Source: Camillea tinctor
Taxonomy: Eukaryota > Ascomycota > Sordariomycetes > Xylariales > Xylariaceae
DNA: 64,000 nucleotides
Direction of reading: 5' to 3'
Assembly (NCBI GenBank): GCA_022578605.1
Contig: MU394073.1
Span: 434,001-498,000 of the forward strand
Made by a program: the position numbers and the translations under genes
Notes under the pieces: model-generated
Seen by the model: the letters and a program-made list of their open reading frames with translations, nothing else
Told to the model about the DNA's origin: nothing
Database searches by the model: none
Shown here: in pieces, positions 36,520 through 48,203 of the stretch
Layout of the letters: every line of letters begins with the position of its first letter
Numbering within the stretch: position 1 is the first letter of the stretch

Positions 36520-37575
36520 ACGGTGGGGAAATGGGGGGTTTCTTTGCATTCATGGATTAGGCAAACGGAACGGTTCTTGCTCGGTAGTTTGGCAAAGTCC
36601 ACTACCAGACATGCGCTACATGATAATGAATGAAAATCATATTGCGCTGACTATTTCTTCTCTCTGGCCTGCATCTGTGACATGGTAGCTAGTGTCGGAT
36701 TGCAAATTGATACCCTGGTTTAAGAACGCTTTAGACACTCTCCCCCCCTTTTTTTACACTCTTAGAACAGTCAAATCCATGATGGTGACTTACGTGAATT
36801 ATCTGGGCTAATTTTCTCTTTTTCACTCTGCGAGCAACTAGTGATAGCCTCTTATAATAATTTTCAACTTCGAATAGTTATGTGTGTTTTCGCATATTAC
36901 CCATGCCATAAATCGAAGGAGACACCCCATTGTAGGCTTTCATTATTAGGGGTTAAGTTGGCCCAAGGATATTGCGAACATACGTGTATATAAGTACCTG
37001 TATGCACATATTGATAGGTTTGAAAAGACAGATGGAATGGGATAGGTATGAGGCTCGTTTTTAAATATACACCTACGTTAGGCAGTTTTCTTCTTGATGA
37101 GAAGAGTGGATAGGGTATGGTAGTCCACACTTTGGAATCTTTCTTTGTATTTGTGTGTGTATGTTTGGAACTTAGGTTAGGGGAACTAGATTAAGGGGAA
37201 AGGGGGTCTAGCAAAATATAGGTTAGAATTAAAGCCTGGAATTCAGCCCCTTATAAATCATGTTAAGCATAGAAGACAAGCCATCATTTTGTTTTTCTCT
37301 TTCCATGATTTCACACTTTGGGTCGCTTTCTCTCTTATAATTCGAGAAGGGCTGAGGGAAGGGGGTAAAAGTTTCTCATGACTTCTTTAATTCTTCCCGT
37401 TTGCAACTGCGAGGGATTTTTTTTGTTTCTATATATTTTGAAGGACTCCACGACCATCTACGACCACCTGGACATTGAGTTCGCAGGGGGGCATAGGCCG
37501 GCTTTATTATGTTTTTGTTTTTCTCGTATGATACAGTCAGTATAGTAGCGGGTGGGCAAAGCTTGTTTTCCCCGG
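36520..37575. other. Intergenic between converging genes
   Basis: The S15 (+) and NUO17.8 (-) genes end toward each other. AT-rich 3' UTR-like DNA with short T runs; no gene recognised. Confidence 0.5.
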
Positions 37576-38372
37576 TCATGACGTCTCTGCCTTTCCCTCG
37601 GCTTCCTTCGCCCTTTGGCTTGCCAGCAGCGCCATCCTCTTCGCCTTACGCTCCTCCTCGGTAGCAGCCTGTTGGCGGTAATGCTCGGTGACGTGATCGA
37701 GGTTTGGGTAGAACCCCGCGGGCACGTTAATAGACGAACCGGAAAAGATCAGCCTGGGGAGGAGGGGGTTCTGTCAGCTGCTTATACATATATACATACA
37801 TTTATGGCCCGGCCTGGTCTGGTCTGGTTGTACGGGAGATAGGGTGCAATAGGTATGGCAAGTAGGCAGGAGAAGGGGGAGGTAGGGAGGGCAACATACT
37901 CGGGCGTCTTCAACTCGACATGCTGGTTCTTGCCCGCATGTAGGAATAGGTGCTTGTCGTGGGCGGCCTGCTCAATGGCCTGCGTGCGCAGGGCATTGCG
38001 CGTCTCGAACTCATTCAGGTAATCGAACTGTGCAATCCACTTCGAGACGGCGGAGGGCTCGCCGTCGGGGCCCGGCCGGGTGATCTTGTAGCCCAACACC
38101 GACAAAGGGACGGCGCTAGCGAAGACGTAGAATGAGGCCTATATTTTTTTTTCTTGAGCTTCAGCACCTGGCGGTTGAACCATCTCTCACTGTGCTAAGA
38201 TATCGGGGGAGGTTCGTACACCTAATTTCTCCTCGACCTGGTGGTGCGCGGAATGGTGATGGTCGCCGTGGCCATGGCCGTGGCTCTCGGAGGCATAAGA
38301 GCGCGAGGTGCGCAGGGTGGTCGGGCGTGTTCGGCGGGCTGCGCAAGCCGCTCTTGTCCGGAGGGCCTGCAT
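37576..38372 (-). CDS. nuo17.8: NADH:ubiquinone oxidoreductase 17.8 kDa subunit (complex I accessory)
   Basis: A 189-residue mitochondrial accessory subunit of respiratory complex I. Exons 38372-38220, 38138-37900 and 37753-37576; introns 38139-38219 (GTACGA) and 37754-37899 (GTATGT) keep frame. The N-terminus is an Arg/Ala/Ser-rich presequence (MQALRTRAACAARRTRPTTL), followed by a His-rich segment (GHGHGDHHHSAHH) characteristic of this subunit, one hydrophobic segment (FYVFASAVPLSVLGY), and a charged tail with FETRNALRTQAIEQAAHDK and GSSINVPAGFYPNLDHV. The C-terminus is a Lys/Arg/Glu/Ala-rich helix. The name is from memory of the Neurospora subunit; mitochondrial targeting is well supported, subunit identity good but not searched. 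Confidence 0.83.
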
Positions 38373-39059
38373 CGTGGACGGAGGCTGGTGTGCGGTGCCA
38401 ATTGGCTTCGGGAAAGGGGAGGGTGCTATAGTGTATTAACTAATAGCTGGAATGCGAACGGGAGCTTCAATCGCTTGGGAAAGATGATGTCGGAAGTTAT
38501 CGAAGGGCAACGGGCTTCTCTAGATATAGTGGGGGTGGGATTGGACCAATCACAAGTATCGCTTGGTCATCCAAATTACAGTGCTAAATTTAAGAAACTT
38601 ATAGTGGGAGTACACTGTAACTCCAACTCCAATTGGCATGCAGTACAAGATCTCAATTCAAGATACTATCCAGGTTAAAGTACTTAAGGTTAACCTACCA
38701 TTGTTTTTCTACCTCAAAGTTGAATCTAGCTTAACAAAGTAACCTAAGTTAAATAATTATATTTTATTTTTATTCTGAGCATTTCCCTCCTGTTATAAGA
38801 GGATCACTTAGGTACCCAGTCCTGATCAGCGACTTATGACTCTTTTTTAAAATATTCCATTCATTTCTCTGGTTTCGTGTCCAGTTTTAACTCTTGCAAG
38901 CTGTCCTAAATTCTAGATCGCCACCTCACTTACAAAACCTGAGACCAAAACCAATACTCATACAACCAAACCAACTAACCTACATGTCTTTATTAGTCTC
39001 ATAAAAGCAACTTCTATTTCTTATCTATCAGTAAGAAAGAGAAAGATAGAGAAGGGAAC
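38373..39059. promoter_or_regulatory. Divergent promoter region, NUO17.8 / SIL1
   Basis: 687 bases separate the start codons of the two head-to-head genes, so the region must carry both promoters. Pyrimidine-rich leader sequence precedes the SIL1 ATG. No specific factor site is assigned. Confidence 0.55.
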
Positions 39060-40352
39060 ATGGCGTTTTCCATCATCCCGCGCAGTCTCGTTAAGACTAT
39101 CTTCTCACTTCTTCTACTCATTTTTATAGTCTCTTCTTTCACCTCAGCATCGTCATCGCCATCACCACCGTCTGAATCACCTTCGGCTGAGCCTGAGCTT
39201 ATTTGTCACACAGACAATCCTGCTGAATGTTATTCCAAAATCTTTTCTGCCACGGATGAATTCCAAGTTGTCCACGATGATCAAGACCTGCCAGCCGGCT
39301 TACATGTGCGGCTCGATATGCAGACCGGCGAGAAACAGGCAAAACTGCCGGATCCAACAGAAAACAACCCGGCCCTGGAAGGCTTACCGGTTGATCAGTC
39401 GGTAATAGTAGTAGATCCTGAAAAGCAACCAGATAATGAGCCACATATTCCCCCTGGCGCACCAGCCTACGAGCCTATTGGCAAAGTCAAAGAACCACAG
39501 GAGAAGAACGAGGGCTTCGGTGAGGCCCTAATTGCTATCAAGGAGGACTTGAGACAGTCAGACAATGACCGGCACGATGTCCCGGACGACGTGTCCCAAG
39601 CCCTAGATACCCTCGAGGAGTTATCCCACGACATGTACTACGGTCTACGCATCGCCGAGGACGCCGAGGCCCTAGAGACCCTATTCTGTCTGGCTGCGAA
39701 GCGCGATGTCGAGCAAGCGCAGACGCTGTCCCTAACAAGCCGCCCCGACTTCCTCGCCTCCTCCATCCTCGCCTCAGCAGTGCGCAACAACGCGCCCGCG
39801 CTCAAGGCTGTCGAGAAATCATGGGACGCCCTGATGGCGCAGTCGTGCAAGTTTACCTCCCAAACGCTGCGGCACGAGCTGTACCACGGGCTGGCGCCGA
39901 CCACGGAACCGGGCTCCGCCGGCGAGCTACTTGAGGCCGACTTCGCGCGCCTACACCTCACGGTGCTAGGCGCGCTACTGAAGAGCCCTAAGATCAGCGG
40001 CGAGTTCATCGAGAGCGGGGGCATGCGCAGTCTGCTGCAAATCCTCCTCCGCGAGGGGGACGTCTGGGAGCCTAGGCGGGCGAAGGCCGCGCAGATCGTC
40101 TCCGATACCTTCCTCGACGAAGATGTCGGCGCCACCCTGGGCATCTGGCCGACGGACGGGCGCGCGGATCCTGAGGTCTGCGCTGAGGGCAGTCCGGAAT
40201 CACTGGGTGACGGGTGCTGGGAATACCATCTTGCGAAGATCAGTCGTGATCCCGAGAACGCACCGTGGAGTCAGCCCCTGCTTTCGCTGCTGGAGCAGCG
40301 ACGGCCCTTGACTACCCGACCGGAGATACCGCCAGAGCAGAAGGGGTTGTGA
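39060..40352 (+). CDS. SIL1: ER nucleotide-exchange factor SIL1
   Basis: SIL1 releases ADP from the ER Hsp70 (BiP/Kar2) and so drives protein folding and translocation. Single exon, 430 residues, ATG at 39060 following an A-rich context. Residues about 12-31 form a signal sequence (TIFSLLLLIFIVSSFTSA). A Ser/Pro linker follows, then the characteristic N-terminal signature FQVVHDDQDLPAGLHVRLDM and an all-alpha armadillo-like body (about residues 160-420) with recurring Leu/Ala helices such as LFCLAAKRDVEQAQTL and LHLTVLGALLKSPKISGEF. The C-terminus ends QKGL rather than an HDEL-like retrieval signal, which is worth noting because many SIL1 proteins carry one. GC-rich and apparently intact. Confidence 0.92.
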   Translation: MAFSIIPRSLVKTIFSLLLLIFIVSSFTSASSSPSPPSESPSAEPELICHTDNPAECYSKIFSATDEFQVVHDDQDLPAGLHVRLDMQTGEKQAKLPDPTENNPALEGLPVDQSVIVVDPEKQPDNEPHIPPGAPAYEPIGKVKEPQEKNEGFGEALIAIKEDLRQSDNDRHDVPDDVSQALDTLEELSHDMYYGLRIAEDAEALETLFCLAAKRDVEQAQTLSLTSRPDFLASSILASAVRNNAPALKAVEKSWDALMAQSCKFTSQTLRHELYHGLAPTTEPGSAGELLEADFARLHLTVLGALLKSPKISGEFIESGGMRSLLQILLREGDVWEPRRAKAAQIVSDTFLDEDVGATLGIWPTDGRADPEVCAEGSPESLGDGCWEYHLAKISRDPENAPWSQPLLSLLEQRRPLTTRPEIPPEQKGL

Positions 40353-41592
40353 AATATGGGACAGGGGCGATCATGATTGAGTTGTAAGCAGGTGCTGCTA
40401 CTGCTGCTACATTGGACATATACGGCGTTATCGGGAAGAACAGCATCATTGATTGTTTGGGATAAATACATTTAGGATATGTAGGTGTCTATATAATACC
40501 CAAAAGAATATTTACAGATAAATTTCGCATCCTCGTAATTACGTCCAGTGTGAGTAAGTGTACTGGATTCACGGCTCCTAGACAGAATCCTGCCGTACAC
40601 CAATAGGAACATGTCCTCGAAGTGTCCACTGCATCCTAAGAGGAGTAGAAGTAAGGAAGAAATAGAATCCCTATCGGTAGATTTTTAGGAGTGTAGACAA
40701 ATACTTAGGCACTTTTTTCTTTTTCACATACTAGTATAGATAACGGTAACATGAAGCATTGCAAAGATCCTGTAGGGGGCCGTTTCCCCCAGCTCGGGTC
40801 TTTTTCGAAACGCTTCTTCAAGCATAATAGTACTGTCAGAAATGCGGCCTCTTTCTAAACCCGGCCGCGGACAAAGGCCTACCCGGATACCGGATCAGTT
40901 TTTTTCTACAGCGAGGTCTCACGACGGATGCAGATGTATCAGGGGATGCATCATGGTCCAGTTATCAGGAATGGCCGGATCAATAAGATAGAAGGTCTGA
41001 TAAGATAATTCAAGGGTAAGAATTAATTATGTTGGCTATAAAGACTGATCCTTGACTAGATAGGTAACCTACCTACCTACCACCTATTTCACTTAAGCTA
41101 GTAACCATGCGAGAAGGTAGTTATAGTTTTCGAGCAACCAATCTTAATATTTTCGGTATGCGTAGGTGAGAAGCTCTGACAAAATGGCAATTTAATGTGG
41201 TGGGTGTATTGCATTGTAGTAGTATAAGCCATACCCATGGCGAACATAATTGGCGATGCGGCTTTCCTCCCTCAGGTCGAGATGGAAAACCGGCACGACT
41301 AGAACGCAAATCACTGGTCGGATTTCAGACAATTCCCATCAATTTTTCAAGCAATAGTGCGGAGCCAAGCCGCCAAGGAAATTCCTCCTCGCCTGAACAA
41401 GTGCTGAATAATTTCTGCCATCGACGTAAGCATCGTATTTCATCTCTTCTGTTGACTATACGACGTGAGGAATCAAAGGTTAAGGGTTCCTGTATAGTAA
41501 CCTTCCCCCTCCCCCCTCCCCCTTTTCCCTTAGTCGACACCGGAACTACCAAAGAAGAGAGGTAGGGTTAGACAAGGGACCCGATCCGCCCA
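40353..41592. other. Intergenic
   Basis: 1.2 kb between SIL1 and the AAA-type gene. A short motif at 40558-40571 resembles one near 18552-18565. No gene recognised; the open frames at 41121-41309 and 41197-41565 lack motifs. Confidence 0.5.
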
Positions 41593-43408
41593 ATGGTGGC
41601 ACAGACCATAGCCAGATTTGGCCGTTTGCCAAGACATGCCGCCGTAAGTATTAGCTCACAGAAAAAGAGAATCTGTCTGCTTAACATATTGGGTTTCAAT
41701 TACCAAGTTTCTCATATGTACCTAGGTTCGGTTGGTCGTGCCGCGAAGGAGGTCCGGGGCACCGCAAAAAATCCTGTTATCGGCAAGTACAGTGCCTACT
41801 TCTGATGCATCGTCATCGTCATCATCGTCCCCATCTTCTCGCAACCGCCAGCGCCGCTCTAGTGATGAGCGGGAAGACGATGAGGACGACGGGGCGAGAG
41901 GCCCCAGCTGGCGAGTAGGCCTCTCCAAGTTGATCGAGGGAAGCGCCACAGCGTTCGGCTCCCTAATGGTTCTCGGATTAGCAGGGTACTCGTACAATGT
42001 CTACTACAAGAAACACGTGCTAAGCAAGATGGAGAATGCATTTGCAGTCGGCTACTCAAGTCTAGAAATAGCGGCTCTCAGCAGGCATGTTGATCCAGTA
42101 AGCCCACACTCGGAGCTTGTGGATCTAGTATCGGAGGATAGCTCCGAAGATAATGACTGGGTCCCGCGTGCCGAGCAAGCGCTGATCGACAGCATCGTAG
42201 ACGGTACCGCCCAAGGTCAGTATCATCTCATCACAGGCGAAAAGGGGACAGGCAAGACTTCTATGCTGCTGAAGGCGATGAGGAAGATCGGCGGCGATGG
42301 CGTGGCCATGTTCGAGGCGCACGGCGACCCAGAGATCTTCCGCGTACGTCTAGGCAAAGCCCTTGATTTCGAATTCCACGAGGACTACATCGGCAGTCTG
42401 TTCAGCTTCAAGGGCCCACGCGAGACAACTGCCCTACTCGATATTGAGCGTGCTTTTAACAAAATGGAGAAGATCGCATTGAGCCGGAAGGAGCGCGTTG
42501 GGAAGCCGCTTATATTGATCATCACGGGTGCTCACTTAGTGCGTGACGATGAGGACGGCCAGGACTTGCTGGAGCTGATACAACAAAGAGCCGAGCTCTG
42601 GGCCGCAAGCAACCTCGTCACCGTCGTCTTCGTTAGCGACGACTACTGGACGTTAGAACGTCTCATGTGGCAGGCGACACGCTTACGTGTTACGCCCGTT
42701 CACGATGTTCCCCGTAGTGCGGCTCTCGAGGCCCTAAGGGGGTTTCGACAGAAGAAGTTCGGTGAAGAGATTCCCACGCCGATTCTAGAGCAGGTGTACG
42801 ACAAAATCGGCGGGCGTCTTAGCTTCCTAAGTCGCGTGGCCAAATCGCGTGATATTATCAAAGCATGTGATGCCATCTGCGACCGCGAGAAGCGATGGCT
42901 TCTCAGTCACTACTGGATCCTAGGGAAGGACTTAGATCCGGGTGGTGAAACACAACAGGACCTCTCGTCGGCGGCCATGTTGCTGGCCAAGACGCTGGTG
43001 GACAAGGAGGAGGAGATGCGACGCGAGGCGGGGGACAAGTTCGACGGGCGGCTGCCGCAGATTCCGATCCACGAAGCACGACAGATCATGACTAACGCGG
43101 ACTGGATAAAAGAACACGATCACAACAATATATTCACTATCACGCCGGATGGCATGGTACAGGCCGACTCGGTAGCCATGCAACATGCGATGCGTGAAAT
43201 CTGCCGCTGGCCAGGCTTCGACAAGCACCTCAAGGAGACCCTCGACCGCCTCGACGAGATCGAAAGTCTGCAGAGGACTAGGGAGCTGACGCTCAAGGAC
43301 TTGACCGGCGATGGCGAGTACCGCGCCACCGTGGCAAAGGGCATAGGGGGGGCGGCCGAAGCGGTCATTTCGCTCAGGGTCGTCCCCGTAAATCCTGATA
43401 ACCCCTAG
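41593..43408 (+). CDS. Membrane-anchored AAA-type ATPase, probably mitochondrial
   Basis: A 577-residue P-loop ATPase of a poorly characterised Pezizomycotina family. Exons 41593-41643 and 41726-43408; intron 41644-41725 (GTAAGT) joins the ATG exon to the long frame. The joined N-terminus (MVAQTIARFGRLPRHAA, then VRLVVPRRRSGAP) is basic, hydroxylated and acid-free, a good mitochondrial presequence. A Ser/Asp/Glu-rich stretch, one transmembrane segment (ATAFGSLMVLGLAGYSYNVY, about residues 95-115) and then the NTPase follow: Walker A GEKGTGKTSM (about 180), with LILIITGAH as a probable degenerate Walker B. The C-terminal part has a predicted winged-helix-like region (IFTITPDGMVQADS). Orc1/Cdc6-like in style. 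Substrate unknown; inner-membrane location is inference. Confidence 0.75.
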
Positions 43409-45090
43409 TGGGATTTGTATCCGAGGTGTATTACTTACTACCTACTGTATGTTGATAAACAGAGAAGACAAAAAAATACGATGTTTCATATTCTTATTGT
43501 TCACATAACTGTGTAGAAATGATGAGCTTTAGATTCCGATATTGTGGTTCCTAACCTACCTATTATTTCAAAACGAAGATAATTCACTATAAGGATTGGT
43601 GCGTGTAGTCTACACAGCTAGGTCGAGAATAAAACATGAAACGACATTTTTTAAAATATTACTTAGGAGTTCGACGGAATAGGAAATTCGTACCTATGTA
43701 AGTAGTCATGTATAGGTCGAAAAGAGGGAAGAGAGTTGGAGTGGTACATAGTAGAGCAAGGTACTACCAGTCATGTACATAAATACGTACCCCAGGATGT
43801 TTCATATAACCAGGTGTAAATACATGAAACAAACCTATGATCTAAGGGAGGCAAGTACAAGACGTAAACGGAAATCCATGTGCATCTATCTATCTACATA
43901 CTGCAGTAGCAGGCATGAGGAAGTCAGGAATGTACCTACTTAAGAATGTTTGTAACATAACGTCAAGCAAGAGCGTACCTACCACCTACTTGACTAAATG
44001 TCACGCACTGACCACATTGTGGTCAATGACCCATTACGTACCTAGGTACCTAGATATTTAAAAAAAAAAAAAAAAAAAAAAAAGTGGTCGTCGCAATTCG
44101 AGTCACAACAACTTCCCTTCATCGCCAACTACACCCCAGGTTTTCAGCAGCATGCAACATAAAAATGAGACTCGTAGGTCCCGAGGGAACGTGAGTTGTA
44201 GCTCGGGAAGGGTGGGTCACCAGGGCTGCAGCCGCGATGCAAATACGTTGCCGCCCAACCATTAATCCTGGCTTATGCTTGGCTCACCATCGCAGCCAAT
44301 GAGCTTCGCGCAACCATCTTGTCTGGCGGCTATTTCGAACACTCATCTGCCTCGACCTCCAAACTCCACCAGCCAGAAGCTTCAATTTGACCTCTCATCT
44401 GAGTAGCCGCGAGAGCTTTTCGAACCTAGTCCGGCCTTGCATGTCCAGGGGTCCAGTCAGTATGCGGGTTCCCCTGTTACTCCGGCTGTCCAGTAAAGAG
44501 TCGAATTGACCCGACTGAGCCAGTCTGCTCATCGTGTAGGTAGGTGTAAGGTAAGTAGTAAGTATTTGTCTTCCAGGGACCGACAATGAACTAGTCATCC
44601 GACCCCATAGTCTCTTCTATGTTTGTTTTCCATTAATACTCCCAGTAGCCCTGACCTGCGGCTCAATAGAACAATGACTTCTTTCTACTTCTTCCCCTTC
44701 CCCCCTTCTAGTGTGGCTGTTTCCTTGAGTTCTTCCCTTTGTTCTTCACTCGTCTCATTCAGCAGTGTTGGGAACACGGTCTCTTTCACCTAACCAACTC
44801 CTTTCTCGCTCTTAATGACTCGAGTACCTCGACCTCGCATTTTATGAATGACTACTACTTTACATTCATTCTCTTCTGCAAAAAAAAAAAAGTATCACTA
44901 AATAACCCTACGTGGGTTCAACTCATTTTTTTTTCTTTTTTCGTTTCTACCTACCGACGTACTAGTCTCTCTCTTAATTCTGATTCTACGCCGTATACGT
45001 TAAATCTCAGAGCTGGTACCTTGAGTTTGACGTTTTATTTGCACCTAATTTTCTATCTCCGTTGGTAGCATTTCTACTATTCTGTACATC
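43409..45090. other. Intergenic, 1.7 kb
   Basis: Contains an A24 run at 44060-44083, TACCTA words, and the promoter of the gene at 45091 with a CCAAT box at 44296-44300 and a pyrimidine-rich leader (about 44680-45090). No gene recognised. Confidence 0.5.
44060..44083 (+). repeat. Poly-A homopolymer, 24 bases
   Basis: An uninterrupted run of A, unusually long for this window, next to TACCTAGGTACCTAG. It could be a slippage-prone microsatellite or a retro-insertion tail; no coding relic precedes it. Confidence 0.9.
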
Positions 45091-48075
45091 ATGAACACAG
45101 CCAAACCAACAGCAACGAACCCCCTCGAGACTCCCTTCGATGACCCGAGTCATAGGGAAGACTGGGAGGACTGGGAAGACGATGATACCGAGGAGGTCAA
45201 GGGAGCGGCGCTTTCGACTGACCAGCATGGTCTTCTTATAGACTTCTCTGGTGAGGCTTTTGGCACGTCGAATAAGCCCGCACACCCTACCGCCCGGAAT
45301 ATGCAGCATCGCTATTCGGTTCAGAAACCGGCTCGGATAAAGTCTAAGGGAAGGCAGAAAGCGCAGAACGCAAAAGCCGGTATCAAGCTTGTGACAGACA
45401 TGACCAAGTTTCACCAGCAGCAGCAGCAGCAGGACCGTCCAGCGGGAAATGGTACCAATGGCACTAATCGAGGTAAATTTGTCGACGCAGCTGCTTTGCT
45501 TGCACTCGAAGGCGAGCCCACATCAGCTTCCGTTGGAAGTTTCTCCTGGTTGAAGCGAAAACCAGGAAACACGGGAAACATGAAAAGCAAGAAGAGCACG
45601 AAGAAAACTGCCCAAGACCGGTCTTCGGATCTCTCGCCCGAGTCCCGACCCATTGTTATTGGCATTTCTGTGCCTTCAGATGATGCAAGTTCGCATCAAG
45701 TTAGCCCCCACACAGCCGTCATCGAGACACCCATCGGTATGCAAAACTTCTCTCGGAAAGAGAATCCAACTACGGCGAATAATGCAACCCTCACGCCACA
45801 ACAATTGCGCTCCGTATGGTCGCCAGATACCGAAGATAGCGAGTCACCCTACAGCGCAGTTCGACCAACCTCAAGCATTTATTCGCGACCAACTACCTAT
45901 CGCGCTTCTGTAAATCCTGCAACTGATGTGCCTCCGGTCCCTGCATTACCAGCGACTTTGAAGTTCAAACAAACTACAGGAGTTGCAGAAGCAGACGATG
46001 ATGACGACGGCGGGACGCCTTGTACGCTTTTCGAGGAAGATGGTAGCCCGACAGCACATCGCAAATCGCAGAAGCCCAAAGCAACGACAGTCAGCCCCGG
46101 AAGTGCTAGCAGTCGAGCTCATGGCTGGTGGGATCATGTGACGACCCCCTTTATCCAACAGTCCAACAACCCGTTTAAGCAACAGGTTCAGGCGACAGGA
46201 TCCAGCTCTATGCTCAGTCCCAATGAATGGTGGAATGGGGTCGATGAGAAGAAAGCGCCTCCCTCGAGGGCGTCGAACCTATCCATTATCACACCAGCAG
46301 CCATGGAACAACGTGCTGTTTCCTCTGCAGTTGCCTCATCTTCCCAGTCTGCCCCTCCGAGCCGTCCCGAGACTCATTCCGAAAAGGCTAGAATCCTAGT
46401 CGAAGAAAACCAAGCAACAGCTGAATTGCCCCCCCCATATTCGCCTCCGCCAGCAGCTAAGCAGGTCAAGTACACAGCAATTTTGCCACCTTCGCAAAAC
46501 GCCTATCTTCAGCCAGTTCCATCACCAGGCCCGATGACTCCGGGACTTCCAGGAACCATGACTTCACAAGGAGCCATCAACTTATCCGAGATACCCCTGA
46601 CCCCCAACCCACATAGTGGACCTGCTGCTGCGCTCCATGATCGCCCAGCGGGCACCTATGTCACCGGCGACCATTTCTACGGAGCACCTGGGCGAGCTAA
46701 TAAAGCTGAGCGCCAACGACGCCGCCACGAGAAGGAAGAAGTGGTTGCAAGAAAAGCCGGTGGGTTTTGGAGAGGTCGCGGCTGTGTTCCTGCCGACGGA
46801 TGCTTCGGACGCACCGGCCGCGAAGGTAGAAAGCGGAGACGGATATGTTTGGGGATATTGGGTGGTGTCATAGCAGCCATCATTCTCATTGTCGTCCTAG
46901 TCGTCGTCCTAACTCGGAGGACATCGGCCAGGCAAGAGCCACAGACTTCTATTTGGCTCAATTTGACGGACTTTCCCCCAATGCCCACTGGCGTTTTAAC
47001 AGTAGCTGGCACGGACAACTCTGTACATGTTTCCGACTGCTTCAATGATCAAACGCCTTCGACAGCCTGGTCGTGCGCGGTGCCTAAGGCAGATCATGAT
47101 TCTGTAGCTCCATATGCACCCAACCAGCCCGAATTCATCTTCCAGATACAGTACGACAATAATTCCAGAGCTTTATGGAAGATCTCGGATGATGAAAAAG
47201 GTACCGGAGCAGAGCTGACAGACTTTTTGACTGATACCGGATTCGAGCCTCAGCCTGGACCTCCTTCTGTCGCAGACATGCGCTTTCTGGGCAATACTAC
47301 TGATCATATTGAATCAGCCGAGAAGGCTGGAGAACCTACGCCTTTTTTCATCAGTCTACTAGAAACAGTTAACGATACAATCGGCGCTAACATGCTCACA
47401 CGTCGCCAAAGTAATACAATCTCTCCCGCTCCTGGAAATGGCACAGGTGGTTTCAATCTCTCGGAGATTCTACCTCCTCCTGAGCTAAATGGGGACGGGA
47501 CAGGAGCACCAGCTAGACTCTTTCCGCTTCCCACCCAACAACCCATCCGCTTATTTGACCGTGGCCTACCAACTGAACACTATGGCTTTTATACATACTT
47601 TAACAAGAACATATACCTGAAGAATAGTACAGGCTTTGACAAAGCTGATGAGGACGGTGGATCTTTGATCACAGACGCTACTTCTATTGTAACATTCGCA
47701 CAGACTCGTTTTCTTGTCAAAATCTGGACTCGCAAAGAGAACACGACCCAACTGCTTGGTAATGGCACTGTGCCGGGCGAAGATGGCACGTCGCTCTTCT
47801 CTACACCCGGTACGATGCCGTACCCGATAACAATTGGAGAAGATATGCATGGTGGTGATGCGAGTAAAAAGACCGACTACATATACACTGTCTTGGACAA
47901 TCAGGCAATTGACACATCTGATCCAAAGATCGTCTCGTCGAACCGAGGATTTGGCGGCACCTTGATTAATGCCAAGTCTCAGGATACAGATGTATCTCTA
48001 GGAGGCATTGATGGCGGCACGGGTGGCTGCAAATGCGAGTGGGTAAATTTTCAAGGTCTTATCAAGGCACCGTAA
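45091..48075 (+). CDS. Large single-pass membrane protein of unknown function
   Basis: A 994-residue single-exon gene; ATG at 45091. Residues 1-580 are hydrophilic and disordered, with acidic (EDWEDWEDDDTEE), polyglutamine-like, Ser/Pro-rich and proline-tract (ELPPPYSPPPAAK) segments, including PPxY-type motifs that could bind WW domains or Nedd4-type ligases. A basic region (RRRRHEKEE and GRKRRR) precedes one strong transmembrane helix (ICLGILGGVIAAIILIVVLV, about 586-606). The remaining 380 residues are probably extracellular or luminal: several N-glycosylation sequons (NLT, NNS, NTT, NDT, NGT), and a C-terminal Cys pair (GGCKCEW). The layout suggests a fungal plasma-membrane or secretory protein; I recognise no enzyme domain. 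Topology (N-terminus in cytosol) is inferred from flanking positive charge. Confidence 0.85.
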   Translation: MNTAKPTATNPLETPFDDPSHREDWEDWEDDDTEEVKGAALSTDQHGLLIDFSGEAFGTSNKPAHPTARNMQHRYSVQKPARIKSKGRQKAQNAKAGIKLVTDMTKFHQQQQQQDRPAGNGTNGTNRGKFVDAAALLALEGEPTSASVGSFSWLKRKPGNTGNMKSKKSTKKTAQDRSSDLSPESRPIVIGISVPSDDASSHQVSPHTAVIETPIGMQNFSRKENPTTANNATLTPQQLRSVWSPDTEDSESPYSAVRPTSSIYSRPTTYRASVNPATDVPPVPALPATLKFKQTTGVAEADDDDDGGTPCTLFEEDGSPTAHRKSQKPKATTVSPGSASSRAHGWWDHVTTPFIQQSNNPFKQQVQATGSSSMLSPNEWWNGVDEKKAPPSRASNLSIITPAAMEQRAVSSAVASSSQSAPPSRPETHSEKARILVEENQATAELPPPYSPPPAAKQVKYTAILPPSQNAYLQPVPSPGPMTPGLPGTMTSQGAINLSEIPLTPNPHSGPAAALHDRPAGTYVTGDHFYGAPGRANKAERQRRRHEKEEVVARKAGGFWRGRGCVPADGCFGRTGREGRKRRRICLGILGGVIAAIILIVVLVVVLTRRTSARQEPQTSIWLNLTDFPPMPTGVLTVAGTDNSVHVSDCFNDQTPSTAWSCAVPKADHDSVAPYAPNQPEFIFQIQYDNNSRALWKISDDEKGTGAELTDFLTDTGFEPQPGPPSVADMRFLGNTTDHIESAEKAGEPTPFFISLLETVNDTIGANMLTRRQSNTISPAPGNGTGGFNLSEILPPPELNGDGTGAPARLFPLPTQQPIRLFDRGLPTEHYGFYTYFNKNIYLKNSTGFDKADEDGGSLITDATSIVTFAQTRFLVKIWTRKENTTQLLGNGTVPGEDGTSLFSTPGTMPYPITIGEDMHGGDASKKTDYIYTVLDNQAIDTSDPKIVSSNRGFGGTLINAKSQDTDVSLGGIDGGTGGCKCEWVNFQGLIKAP

Positions 48076-48203
48076 TATGGTTAATGAGAGGATGATATTT
48101 CAAGTCACCTAACTTGAATATGAAGATATATTTTGCATGAAATGGTTATAAGCCTTTTCCTCAGCGGGCGTTTGGTCTTTTGCATAGCTAGAGAGCGAAG
48201 GGG

